Assembly: GCA_025667525.1 (NCBI GenBank)
Contig: CM046882.1
Location: 503,076,792 to 503,140,791 of the forward strand
Reading direction: 5' to 3'
From: Glebionis coronaria
Taxonomy: Eukaryota; Streptophyta; Magnoliopsida; Asterales; Asteraceae
DNA length: 64,000 nucleotides
Positions 1-9,242 of the stretch are shown in pieces. Made by a program: the position numbers and the translations under genes. How positions within the stretch are numbered: the first letter of the stretch is position 1; each line of letters starts with the position of its first letter. Under the pieces are notes generated by a model. The model did no database searches. It was not told the DNA's origin and saw only the letters and a program-made list of their open reading frames with translations.

Positions 1-1326
1 GAAATGTAAGGATAAAGGGTGTAAAGAAAGAAGCCATCTATACAACTTAGGCAGAAACCGGGTCAACACATCATGAAGACAAACTCATCATAGACCCAGT
101 GATGTATGCACAACCATTACCTAGCTACTTAGGCTTCTCTCAAAAGAAGTTTGTTTTATTGTCACGGAGATCAGCATGACTTCTATTAGCTTTCTCACTC
201 TGAGATAGTTAATATTGAATAGGTGGCAATCTGCTCCAGCCTCCGACCACTAAAAGTGCAGAAATCGAGTCTAGAGCCAAGAGATCAATCAAATCTCGTT
301 AGGACACACGGATGATGATCAAGAGAGTCCTACGCTATATCCTTGCGATATTTCTAGAACACTCAGAGTGATACTACTTAGTATTCACAATGATGAGTGG
401 AAATCCTTCCATTGTTAACATCAAACAGCACTGCGGTAGGTCATATGTAAGATTCTTTATGAATTAAACATATGTAGAACTGAAAAGCAACAGTGGTTTG
501 ATTCTGAATCGACTCAAACTCGTTTCAGGTTTCTACGCAATATCATTATGATCTTCCCAGAACATTCAGAGTGATATTCATTAATGTTCACAGAGACGAA
601 TGGAAATCCTTCTAGCGTCAACATCAAACAGCGCTACGGTAGGTGACTTGTGAGATTCTTATGAATCAAGCTTGTGTCAACTGGAAAGCAACAATGGTAA
701 GATTCTTCAAGAATCAAACTTTTTCCAGGAATTTGAATTGACGACTTTAATCAAGCGGATATTTATCCAATTGATTCACTCTTTATGTTCGCAGTCTTGC
801 TTTGAGACGGTCGAGTAAAGAGAACGGCTAGTACTGCCGCTAAACCCTGTCAAGGAGATTCTTAATTGAATCTATCTAATCACAGGTACGGTATTTAATA
901 TCGTATAACGGTCTTCACCGACCGGAGGTAAAACGCTACCGATTTAGGACGAATGTCAAAGCCATTCAGTCCGTATCTATGTTTTGTCTCGAGAAGGTGG
1001 CGTCACGGTGTACTCAGCAAAGTCAAAGATTCAAAACCACATACTCATGCCTAAAGACATATTAAACAATTAATAGTGTGAGCATGTGGATGAAGACACA
1101 AGATCGCAAGATGGCAAAGAAAAGTCAAGGATGATTTGAAGATCTCAAGATTAAAGACAAAGTCGAAAGACAACGACAAAGGCTCAAAGATCACAGCATG
1201 AAGGAAAAAGACTACTATTACACGTTCAAGACTCATTGATGGCGAGATTAGTAATCTCTAAAAATCTCCAAATGACAAAGGGTAATGACCTCTCATAAAG
1301 GGTAATGAACTCTCATTGGGGGAGAT
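1..1326. other. Internal non-coding 3' part of an LTR element, cut by the window edge
   Basis: No frame here reads as a recognisable protein. The stretch ends in a purine-rich tract (gggggagatt) directly before a TGTTAGCC LTR start, the usual arrangement of a polypurine tract in front of a 3' LTR. I therefore read it as the non-coding internal part of a retrotransposon whose left part lies outside the window. It contains a two-copy tandem repeat (330-735). A decayed or non-autonomous copia element is the likeliest source, but that is inference. Confidence 0.5.
330..735. repeat. Two diverged tandem copies of a ~203-bp unit
   Basis: Unit 1 starts at ctacgc (330) and unit 2 at ctacgc (533). Shared blocks include cagagtgata, tggaaatcctt, catcaaacagc, ggtaggt and gaaagcaaca, in the same order and spacing. 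The copies differ by many substitutions, so the duplication is old. No third unit is visible on either side. Confidence 0.75.
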
Positions 1327-1698
1327 TGTTAGCCTCAAAATATTGAGTCAAACAAGAATGCTCGGTCATATGTTTATTATGTATCGTATTTTAGAACGTT
1401 GTAATAGGTAGTAGATTAGTCGTGTTTTAAGGGCTTAACTTTAAGCTAAGGTTCATTCATAAGTAACTAAAGCCCAAAAGATAAGCCCGACCCATTATCA
1501 TATAGCCCATTATGCCACATGTAGGCAAGGCTATAAATACCTCTCCTTGCATGTAAGGAGAGGTTGGTTGGTTCATTTTTCTATCATTTCTCTAATCTAA
1601 TATTCACTAAGTTTCACACACTTCTCTCTCCTTTCTCTCTCTAGTTTCTCTCTCTAGAATTCATCTATATTCTACCTTTCTTTCTTGTTTAATCATCA
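1327..1698 (+). mobile_element. Probable 3' LTR (~370 bp) of a copia-like element
   Basis: The segment begins TGTTAGCC right after a polypurine tract and ends near TCATCA, fitting TG...CA LTR ends. It has a TATA box (TATAAATA, 1532-1539) followed by CT-rich sequence with repeated ctctctc blocks, as in an R/U5 region. The partner 5' LTR would be left of the window, so LTR identity and TSD cannot be tested. Confidence 0.55.
1532..1539 (+). promoter_or_regulatory. TATA box of the LTR
   Basis: TATAAATA inside the putative LTR, about 165 bp before its 3' end, with pyrimidine-rich sequence downstream. It would drive the retroelement, not a cellular gene. Confidence 0.45.
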
Positions 1699-2312
1699 TA
1701 TAATATGGGACAACATAAACAATTATGAAACAAATAACACCAATAGAAAAAACCACATATAAAGGTGCACGAACAATGAAAATAAAACAACTTCATGGCT
1801 AACACTTTGTATGAACATCAGCTTGACGAGAACCATGCCTATCATCGATAGAAATAATTTCCTCAACCTCACTATCACTTGCGTTAATCACATCATCCTT
1901 GGCGTTACAGCTTGCATCCCAATCTGAACCATCACCTAGTTTATCTCAAAGAGCACTAAATGAGTTTTGGGAACTCTGCTCCTTCTGACTCAGCTTAAAA
2001 CCCGAACCTTTACATGTAAGATTTAACTGACGGATGTTAGTAAAACTTAAAGGTGATAATTTTTAACATGGTATGAACCTGACAAGAAATTAAACAGATT
2101 TGAGTTAAAAACAAATTATTTTTTATAACCAACTTGTTAACTTAGTTTAATAAATAAGTCGTATTTAAATCAAGTAAATATCACACTCATGAATGTGTAA
2201 ATCTATTTAAATATATGAGCCTTTTAAAAAATAGAACATGTTACTAAATGCCTTTTTTTATATACTCAATATGCAATAAATTATTATCATAAGTCAAATA
2301 TGATACAAATTG
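1699..2312. other. AT-rich stretch without a recognised feature
   Basis: No convincing coding frame, RNA gene or clear terminal repeats seen. It separates the LTR from a MITE. Confidence 0.5.
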
Positions 2313-2560
2313 CTATCAGTCTCAAAATAAGTGTTTACTTTTAATTTTTGAGATCTTTTTTTTTAATTTTGACCGTAAATATGTATATTTGTGTTATATA
2401 ATACTTGATAAAGATTATATCAATGAAAATATATTTAAAAACGTTATTCATTCATATATTTTATATCAATTATTATATAACATATACAAATAATTACGGT
2501 CAAAATTGTGAAATAAAGATTTTAAAAATAAAAAATAGACACTTATTTTAAGATGTATAG
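2313..2560. mobile_element. Stowaway-like MITE (~250 bp)
   Basis: The left end (tcagtctcaaaataagtgtt) is the near-inverse of the right end (agacacttattttaagatg). Both are flanked by TA dinucleotides. The inner arms are also inverted: tttgaccgtaa near 2370 against ttacggtcaaaa near 2495, so the element folds back on itself. A 'CTCAAAATAAGTGTC'-type terminal inverted repeat (TIR) with a TA target is characteristic of Stowaway/Tc1-mariner MITEs. There is no coding capacity. Confidence 0.75.
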
Positions 2561-2702
2561 TAGTAATTTGTGTGTTATTCATATTATTTTTGGATTTAAA
2601 TTCAGACAAACTACAAATATTTTTCGCCGCTTAATCTTTTATTTAAATTGATTAAATAGTGTAATTAGGTTTGAGTACCACTCTTAGAGTATCTTTGGTG
2701 AA

Positions 2703-3043
2703 ATGGTTGGGGCTGGGCTTATGTTATAAACATAAGTTATTATTTTTTTGAGCAAGAAAATTAATATTTGTATATTTATAATTTTGTTTGTCAAATAAGT
2801 TGATTTATGGTTTATTATTGTAAAATTATTAAAAAATATTTAATTAAATGACTTTTTGGTATATGTCACATATTTTTATGAGTAACAAGTAATTGATAGT
2901 TTAAAACCCTAAAGTATTTAGCTCATTTTATGATGTTATGACTTATAAAGACTTATGACAAGGATAAATTTTTCATAAGCTTGCGTGATAAACGAGACTT
3001 ATTTAATAAGTCAACTTTTTTGTTTTAAAAGCCCAAGCCACTA
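2703..3043. mobile_element. Possible MITE with GGCTGGGCTTAT ends
   Basis: The left end (tggttggggctgggcttat) resembles the inverse of the right end (aaaagcccaagccacta). The interior is AT-rich and non-coding. No secure TSD, so the superfamily is not assigned. Its right half was later copied in the 2917-3482 tandem duplication. Confidence 0.4.
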
Positions 3044-3482
3044 TCTGTTTTCAATTCATAAACCCTGTGCCAAACTACCCATAGATCTATCATTGAGCAA
3101 AGAAAATAGAGAGAAATGTAGAAATGCTCCATATGGTTTACTCAAAATGTAAAAATGTTATGGAAAGTGCAGGCGGCCTCCCCAACGTTAAGGAAGGGGT
3201 TTAGCTCATTTTATGATGTTATGACTTAAAGACTTATGACAAGGATAAATTATAAGCTTGCGTGATAAACGAGACTTATTTAATAAGTCAACTTTTTTGT
3301 TTTAAAAGCCCAAGCCACTATACGTTTTCAATTCATAAACCATGTGCCAAACATACCCATAGATCTATCATTGAGCAAAGAAAATAGAGAGAAATGCAGA
3401 AATGCTCCATGTGGTTTGCTCAAAATGTAAAAATGTTATGGAAAGTGCAGGCGGCCTCCCCAACGTTAAGGAAAAGTCGACA
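2917..3482. repeat. ~280-bp tandem duplication spanning the left end of the MULE
   Basis: The sequence from gctcattttatgatgttatg (2921) is repeated from 3204. Each copy holds flanking DNA, the 9-bp target site aagaaaata and about 90 bp of the MULE terminal repeat through ccccaacgttaagg. Both copies start after TTTAGCTC microhomology, so an unequal or slipped event is likely. In the sites compared, the outer copy carries C-to-T and G-to-A changes (gtagaaatg for gcagaaatg, tttactc for tttgctc). The inner copy matches the right TIR better. Confidence 0.88.
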
Positions 3483-3555
3483 GGCATGTTCCCCAGCGTT
3501 AAACGGTGTTAACTTTGACTCATTATGTAGGGGCAAGACCATCTTTTCCATATTA
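3387..3555 (+). repeat. Left terminal inverted repeat of the MULE
   Basis: Starts gagagaaatgcagaaatgct and contains gcaggcggcctccccaacgt. It matches the inverse of 4830-4998 with scattered substitutions and small indels. Confidence 0.88.
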
Positions 3556-3707
3556 AAAAAATAATAAACACATGTCCCGTTCTTTCCTATAAGTAGCATC
3601 GATCCAGACTCTTTTTTTTTCCAGATTTTCCCCAATTTGCAAACCCTTCCCCCAAATTAAAAACCCTAATTTTCCAGTAACCACAAATTAACACAAAGGT
3701 TAGAAAC

Positions 3708-4100
3708 TTGACTAGAACTTTTCATGCTACTGAGTCTCAAATGATAAAGCCGTTGGTTCATCTTCTTGATGAACGAGAGGCTAAGATTACTAAAGTAGCA
3801 ACCATCGCATTGACTAAGTTTGCCTGTTCAGTAAACTATCTTCACAATGATCATTGCAAGGCAATTATCAGTGTTGGAGGGGCAAAACATTTGATTTAGT
3901 TGGTATACTTTGGGGAGCAAATGATTCAGAGTTCTGCTTTGGTGCTGCTATGCTACATTGCTTTGCACGTACTAGACAGCGAAGATCTTGCACAAGATAG
4001 GGTGCTTACTGTTCTTGAATGGGCATCCAAACAATCTGTGTTGATCCAAGATGAAGTGGTGGAGTCTCTTCTACAGATCTCCAAAGGTAGGCTGGAACTT
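3708..4100 (+). pseudogene. Captured armadillo-repeat-only (ARO-like) gene fragment
   Basis: The reading frame encodes armadillo-type helices: LVHLLDEREAKITKVATIAL, then a segment with ISVGGAKHLI, then YFGEQMIQSSALVLLCYIAL and a DSEDLAQ...VLEWASKQ segment. This resembles the C-terminal ARM repeats of plant ARMADILLO REPEAT ONLY proteins, which act in tip growth and polarity. One in-frame TAG (3897-3899) interrupts it directly after GGAKHLI, where family members have Gln, so CAG to TAG is likely. Homology stops near RLEL (about 4100), after which the frame runs into unrelated sequence until a stop near 4358. It lacks most of the parent protein and has no intron. I consider it a captured fragment, not a working gene. 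Confidence 0.72.
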
Positions 4101-4210
4101 TCCAAAACAAAGATATGTTTGCGATACAAAATTAACCCGGTTTTGGTGACTGAACCATACAGTTGTCCCGTTAGTTTTGCGGACGGTTTTAGTGTTTTGT
4201 TAGCTGGTTT

Positions 4211-4513
4211 ATGTCTCGTAAATTCGACAGTCCAGCACAAACACAACAAATGGCTGTGGCGGTTTTTAAGAATCGGGTTGGAACTGAGTATCATCATGGG
4301 AATGATAGGACTTGGAAGAGACGAGTATTTGTTCAAACTGAAAGTGGTTGTGTGTTAGGTATGGAGCTAGATCGAAATGATAACGCGCATATGGTAAAAT
4401 GTAGGCTACAGATCGCGCTTAATGTTCTGATAGAAGAAAATTCTTTAACTTTTGGAGATATGGTTTTGAAGAATGATCTTAGTTATTATCCTTCTGGTGG
4501 ATATACAAAATAA
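4211..4513 (+). pseudogene. Captured N-terminus of a type II PI4-kinase gamma
   Basis: A 100-residue frame starts with its own ATG (MSRKFDSPAQTQQMAVAVFK). It continues with RRVFVQTESGCVLGMELDRN and SLTFGDMVLKNDLS. These blocks match the N-terminal part of plant phosphatidylinositol 4-kinase gamma proteins of the gamma-5/7 kind, including the native start. It ends after NDLS with a few unrelated residues and a stop, so the kinase domain is absent. It is in a different frame from the armadillo fragment 5' of it. A transcript could yield a 100-residue peptide, but nothing shows that one is made. Confidence 0.72.
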
Positions 4514-4829
4514 AGATAGAAGTAGGCCTATTGAGATAATATTTCGTTATTATATAAAAAGTGATAATCTTTGAACTTTAACCCTCTTTTTTGATAAGCA
4601 TCTAATCTTTAAACCATCTGTGAAATGGGAATTTGTCAAAAGTTTTTTTTAGTTGATAATTATCCATCAATGAACGAAGAATTATGATAATCTGGAACTC
4701 ATAATCTGGAACTAATGAAACATTTATTATGTTTGGGGAAGAAAGGGGATCAGGTATTTATACAAACGGGTTCTATACCCGTTTTAATTTTGTACCGGTT
4801 ATGCCAAAATGGGTTTAGTAATATTTTAA

Positions 4830-4998
4830 TAATGAAAAGACGGTCATGCCCTTACTCAAAAAAATAACCAGTCAACGTTAACGCTGGGGAGGCTGCCGAC
4901 TTTTTCTTAACGTTGGGGAGGCCGCCTGCATTTTCGGTAAAATGGGGAGTATTTCTGCATTTTGAGCAAACTACATGGAGCATTTCTGCATTTCCCTC
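4830..4998 (-). repeat. Right terminal inverted repeat of the MULE
   Basis: Read on the minus strand it starts gagggaaatgcagaaatgct and runs through gcaggcggcctccccaacgt. The direct repeat aagaaaata follows immediately at 4999. Confidence 0.88.
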
Positions 4999-5148
4999 AA
5001 GAAAATAAATTAAAGAAAAAAAGAAAAATAAATGTGTAATTGTTTGTAAACAACAAGGACTAATCATGTAATTTTACGCAAAAAGGAAATCCGTGGACGC
5101 CAAGTAAATTAACCCAAACCGACTTAAATGTTGATACCAACCAATGCC

Positions 5149-5156
5149 TATAAATA
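5149..5156 (+). promoter_or_regulatory. TATA box of the XPB-like gene
   Basis: TATAAATA lies 98 bp before the ATG at 5254, with CCAAT at 5141. Transcription starting about 30 bp downstream would exclude the upstream in-frame ATG at 5128. This is why I place the start at 5254. Confidence 0.6.
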
Positions 5157-5253
5157 CAACATCAAACTCCTGATTACACACATAATACAACATACGATCA
5201 AAACCTTCATTCGTTGTCTCTCAAATCCTTATTCATTAACTAAGGATTCAACC

Positions 5254-6951
5254 ATGGAACACTGTGAGACAAGTCTAAGACCAACCAAGAAACAAAAGTT
5301 ATCGGTCGACACACCAAATTACGGAAAACTAAAGCTCGTTCTAAAGAATAACCGATACCTAGTTGAATCTCCTTTCCCTGAGGTTTTGAACAGATTGTTA
5401 AGTGATCAAGTCATATCACGGGCTGCTGCTAGAGTTCTAAGCGGTTCGTTTGAAATTGATCCTGCTGTGGTCGAAAACGTTAAGCAAAGATGCTTCTTGT
5501 TAAACTATCCTTTGCTAGAGGAGTATGATTATGGCGATGATGAAATCAATCCGGACCTTGAGATGGGATTAAAGCCTCAAGCGCGACTACGGCCCTATCA
5601 GGAGGAGAGCCTTGGTAAAATGTTTGGAAATGGTAGAGCACGATCTGGTATTATTGTGTTACCTTGTGGGGCTGGAAAGTCTTTAGTGGGTGTTTCTGCA
5701 GCGTGTCGGATTAACAAAAGTGTTCTCTGTTTGGCGACTAACGCTGTGTCGGTGGATCAGTGGGCGGATCAGTTCAAGCTGTGGTCAAATATTCCTGAGG
5801 GACGTATTAGTAGGATTACCTCTGATAGCAAAAAAATGTTCCGTGGGAATGCAGCTGGAGTTGTTGTCACCACTTATAACATGCTTTCTTTTGGTGGTGA
5901 CAGATCTCAAGCGTCTGAAAAGATCATTGAGGAGATAAGGAATAGAGAATGGGGTTTGCTACTCATGGACGAGGTTCATGTGGTTCCTGCATCCACGTTT
6001 CGCAGAGTTATTAGCATTGCTAAATTCCACTGCAAGCTTGGGCTTACTGCTACACTTGTTAGGGAGGATAAAAAGATCACGGATTTGGATTTTCTTATTG
6101 GTCCTAAGCTGTATGAGGCAAATTGGTCGGAGTTGGTGGCACGAGGGTATATTGCCAACGTACAATGTAGTGAAGTGCGGTGTCCAATGACACAGGAGTT
6201 TCTTGCTGAATATCTGAAAAAAGAAAACTCCAAGAAGAAGCAGGCATTGTGTGTGATGAACCCGAACAAGTTTAGAGCTTGCGAGTTTCTTATTCGATTC
6301 CATGAACAGCGTGGGGATAAGATAATCGTTTTTTCCGACAATATTTTTTCACTCGGGGAATATGCAAGGAAACTTCTCAAACCAATGATTCATGGTGGAA
6401 CAGAACATTGGGAAAGGACAAAGGTACTAGAGGCTTTCAAAACCAGAAAGGATGTTAATACTGTGTTTCTTTCAAGAGTTGGAGATAACTCTATCGATAT
6501 TCCTGAGGCAAATGTGATCATTCAAATTTCGTCACATGCTGCTTCACGGCGTCAAGAAGCCCAACGGCTTGGGCGTATTCTTAGAGCAAAGGGTACTCCC
6601 CAGGATAGAATAGCTGGAGGAAAAGAGGAAAACAATGCCTTTTTCTACTCCTTAGTATCTACATATACACACGAAATGGACTACTCACCTAAGAGGCAGC
6701 AATTTCTGGTCGAACAAGGTTATAGTTTCAAGGTGATAACAAGCCTTCCTCCACCGGACAGAGGGGCCGAGTTATACTATCATCGTCAGGAGGACCAAAA
6801 GCAACTTCTTGTTGAAGTTTTAAAAGCTGGTGATGATGCAGTAGCCATGGAAATATTGAAAGAAGATGCAAATGACAAGGGATCAAAGAGCAAGCCCAAG
6901 GTTCCAGCAAAGAGAAATCCACTGTTTGCTAAGCGTTTTAGTCGGAAATAG
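5254..6951 (+). CDS. XPB/ERCC3-type DNA helicase, intronless and N-terminally shortened
   Basis: The 565-residue product is an SF2 helicase of the XPB family, the TFIIH subunit that opens DNA in transcription initiation and nucleotide excision repair. Intact motifs: Walker A GAGKS (139-143), DEVH box (239-242), motif III LGLTAT with the RED loop VRED (266-272), motif V VGDNSIDIPEA (409-419) and motif VI QEAQRLGRILR (434-444). Plant XPB is about 760 residues. This copy lacks the N-terminal ~180 residues, starting near the YGKLKLVLK block. It also lacks an acidic linker before SFEIDPA and much of the C-terminal tail. Plant XPB genes are normally split by introns; none is present, so a retrocopy is likely, although no poly-A tract remains. 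The start at 5254 (accATGg) fits the TATA box at 5149. An open frame over all motifs suggests constraint or youth. It may be a functional paralogue or a recent processed copy. Confidence 0.85.
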   Translation: MEHCETSLRPTKKQKLSVDTPNYGKLKLVLKNNRYLVESPFPEVLNRLLSDQVISRAAARVLSGSFEIDPAVVENVKQRCFLLNYPLLEEYDYGDDEINPDLEMGLKPQARLRPYQEESLGKMFGNGRARSGIIVLPCGAGKSLVGVSAACRINKSVLCLATNAVSVDQWADQFKLWSNIPEGRISRITSDSKKMFRGNAAGVVVTTYNMLSFGGDRSQASEKIIEEIRNREWGLLLMDEVHVVPASTFRRVISIAKFHCKLGLTATLVREDKKITDLDFLIGPKLYEANWSELVARGYIANVQCSEVRCPMTQEFLAEYLKKENSKKKQALCVMNPNKFRACEFLIRFHEQRGDKIIVFSDNIFSLGEYARKLLKPMIHGGTEHWERTKVLEAFKTRKDVNTVFLSRVGDNSIDIPEANVIIQISSHAASRRQEAQRLGRILRAKGTPQDRIAGGKEENNAFFYSLVSTYTHEMDYSPKRQQFLVEQGYSFKVITSLPPPDRGAELYYHRQEDQKQLLVEVLKAGDDAVAMEILKEDANDKGSKSKPKVPAKRNPLFAKRFSRK

Positions 6952-8382
6952 CATCTGATATGAAAAATGGACCCATCTGTGTATGTAAATAATATAAGAC
7001 AACATTATCTCAAGTTCTATAGTAAGACATTATTATCTCAAATTTATCCTAAATATGTTTTGAAAAAAACACTGTTATGTTAAACACTGTTATCTCAAAT
7101 TGAGTCCATTATTTCTGATTTAAAACAATCTTAGCACATTTAAAAATGGTTTAGGATGTTGTATGCATTAATATAGACTTTGACACATTATCACCCGTTC
7201 GGCTCGTCTTTTGACCCGTTCGCTTTTAATGCAGTTTACTTAATTTGACCCATTTGAGATTAAAAACAATCCAAATTGACTTCTTTGTACGCTTCGAGTC
7301 AATGTTGCCACATTGTGCAATTTAGACTTTTAAGACTCAGTTGTGTTGGTCGAAAATAGACGTTCTGTAGCAGGAATCTATAATTGTTCATAAACTAGTG
7401 CAAGTCTTGACCAAGAATGGAAGCGTGTCATTGATTGATATGACTGAAGACTTGTCCCGAAAGCTACTTATCTATCAGACTCGAAACTATTCTCCTCGTA
7501 TCTAATCAACTACACTGTAGCTTTTTCTTTATCTTGTTGATCTCTAAGCAGACACATATAGCGGCTTTGCATACTTGAAATGACAATCAAGGTGCTAATG
7601 ATATGTTGTTTGGTGTTCAGTTTTATCAGTTTATGTTTCAATCATATTGATAATGGCTGTAAAGCCAAGACACGTGTGGTTTAGCTTAAGAATGTCATGG
7701 GAAATAAATCTATAGCTGAATACGCAGAACCACTTCAAATAGGAGCAGTAATGCAACACTATCTTATTCTTGATGTGATAATGGTTGTGTTTTCAACAAT
7801 GATTGTTTAGTTATGCAAAGGATATCGGTTAACTCCTGAAATTTCAATTTTAGGGTGTGCACGGTGCACCTGCACTGATACAAACAGGTTGAGTTTTTGT
7901 CAAGTTACTTGGGAAAGAGCTGAAACTAGCTCATAATATATAACAAGGCGAAGTCTTGTAGAGGTTTTTTGAACTATATATATATATAGAGACATGCAAA
8001 TAAGTCATAGCTTTTATCAGATTATTCAAGCTTAAACCTTATGTCATAAAAAATCGCGTCGAGTTTGAGATAAGCTAAAAGGTCATCTAGTATGAGCTCG
8101 GATCACAGCTACTTTTAAGCCAAATCTGAAGTCAAATATGACGAAGCGATCTAGGAATTAAGCAAACTCAATCGAGAATTTAGTACTTAAGCTAAAGTAG
8201 GACCCATATTATACATGGACTACCAGGCCTCCTAATATATCTCGGTCATTTGTGAGCTACCAAGTTATCTTGGATTCCCGGCATTTCAACATCATCAAGT
8301 CACATATATGATAACAATGTCAAAATGTCTTCTATATAAGAAGATGTGGCATCACTCGTTCTTACTTCATACAAGAGAGATG
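6952..8382. other. Intergenic, no gene recognised
   Basis: Mixed AT-rich sequence. Short related runs (aacattatctcaa, acattattatctcaaattt, cactgttatctcaaat) recur at 7000-7100 after the helicase stop. No coding frame longer than chance and no clear transposon ends seen. A (ta)n tract sits near 7976-7988. Confidence 0.5.
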
Positions 8383-9242
8383 CTTGAGGGGGAGAATAGA
8401 TTGAGCAATAGACAAAAGTTAAAGAAAGGGCTATGGTCACCAGAAGAAGACAAGAAACTCGTTAACTATATTACTACCTATGGCCATCATGGTTGTTGGA
8501 TTTCCATTCCTAAACTTGCTGGTCTCGTTTTCTCTGTCTCCATCAGTATATAAGAATCGAGTAATCCTAGCACTCCTAAAATTAGGGGTGTTTGGTTTAG
8601 TAGTCTTGAATACAGACTCATTTCCTCCCCTTATTAAACTCATACCCGTAGTGACTAAGTGCCACCAGATGGCACCTACACCCTACGACCAACGTGCAAA
8701 AATCTAAACATCAATGAGTTTGTATCTATTAGTTTAATATAAATTTGTATTAACATATTCACGAATTTCTTTTAGAGCAGCGCTAGAAAGATACGGCAAA
8801 AGTTGGAGATTCGGTGGAATAATTATCTACGATCAGGTTTAAAAAGAGGAAGCTTTTCTTTGCAAGAAGCCAGACTCATAATCGATCTGCATAACATCTT
8901 CGGAAACAACTATATAAGACCAGGACCTATTTTACATGCAGTCGTTTAGTATAATTTTCATTAAATTCTTAAAGACGTTGAATTCTTTTGTTAATTGTTT
9001 AACAACAGATGGGCACGAATAGCAAGTTACTTACCAGAACAGATAGTGCAGTAAAAAACCTCTGGAACTCCAATACGAAAAAGAAGCTTCTTCAGTTCCA
9101 AGTGCAAATGGTCAATGATCAAGAGCGTCGTGTAGATCAAGAAACGGAAAATGAAGTAGTAGATCTTCCTCCTCTTCCACCATCATTCATGAGAGAGTAT
9201 TTTGACCCGATACTTGATCAAAATTGGATCCAAATCATCTGA
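8383..9242 (+). pseudogene. Broken R2R3-MYB transcription factor gene (MYB26/67-like)
   Basis: Three exon-like blocks are visible. Block 1 (8383-8523) gives an R2 start with KKGLWSPEEDKKLVNYITTY and the exon end SIPKLAGL; an extra His lies before GCW. Block 2 (about 8775-8912) resumes at the R2 end and carries the R3 start LKRGSFSLQEARLIIDLHN, but a 1-bp deletion just before RWNNYLRSGLKRG shifts the frame. Block 3 (9008-9242) holds RWARIASYLP, a second frame break, then RTDSAVKNLWNSNTKKKLLQ and a short C-terminal tail ending IQII. The R3 region resembles the MYB26/MYB67 group of secondary-wall regulators. The intact tail after R3 is far shorter than usual. Two frameshifts make it a pseudogene. 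Confidence 0.8.

Larger units (their letters stand above)
3387..4998 (+). mobile_element. Pack-MULE-like Mutator element carrying two gene fragments
   Basis: The element has imperfect terminal inverted repeats of about 165 bp (3387-3555 and 4830-4998). It is flanked by an identical 9-bp direct repeat, aagaaaata (3378-3386 and 4999-5007). Long TIRs with a 9-bp TSD are the hallmark of Mutator-like elements. No transposase is present. The 1.3-kb interior instead contains an armadillo-repeat fragment (3708-4100) followed, in another frame, by the N-terminus of a type II PI4-kinase gamma (4211-4513). Capture of host gene pieces defines a Pack-MULE. It lies about 140 bp upstream of the TATA box of the XPB-like gene. 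The TSD and TIRs are seen directly; the gene identities rest on family knowledge. Confidence 0.9.

Noticed and set aside
4852..5067. 71-codon minus-strand frame in the right MULE TIR
   Set aside because: It falls in the terminal repeat and partly in the TSD/flank; not a gene.
5128..5253. Upstream in-frame ATG of the XPB-like gene (adds 42 residues)
   Set aside because: It precedes the TATA box at 5149, and the extra residues do not resemble the XPB N-terminus.
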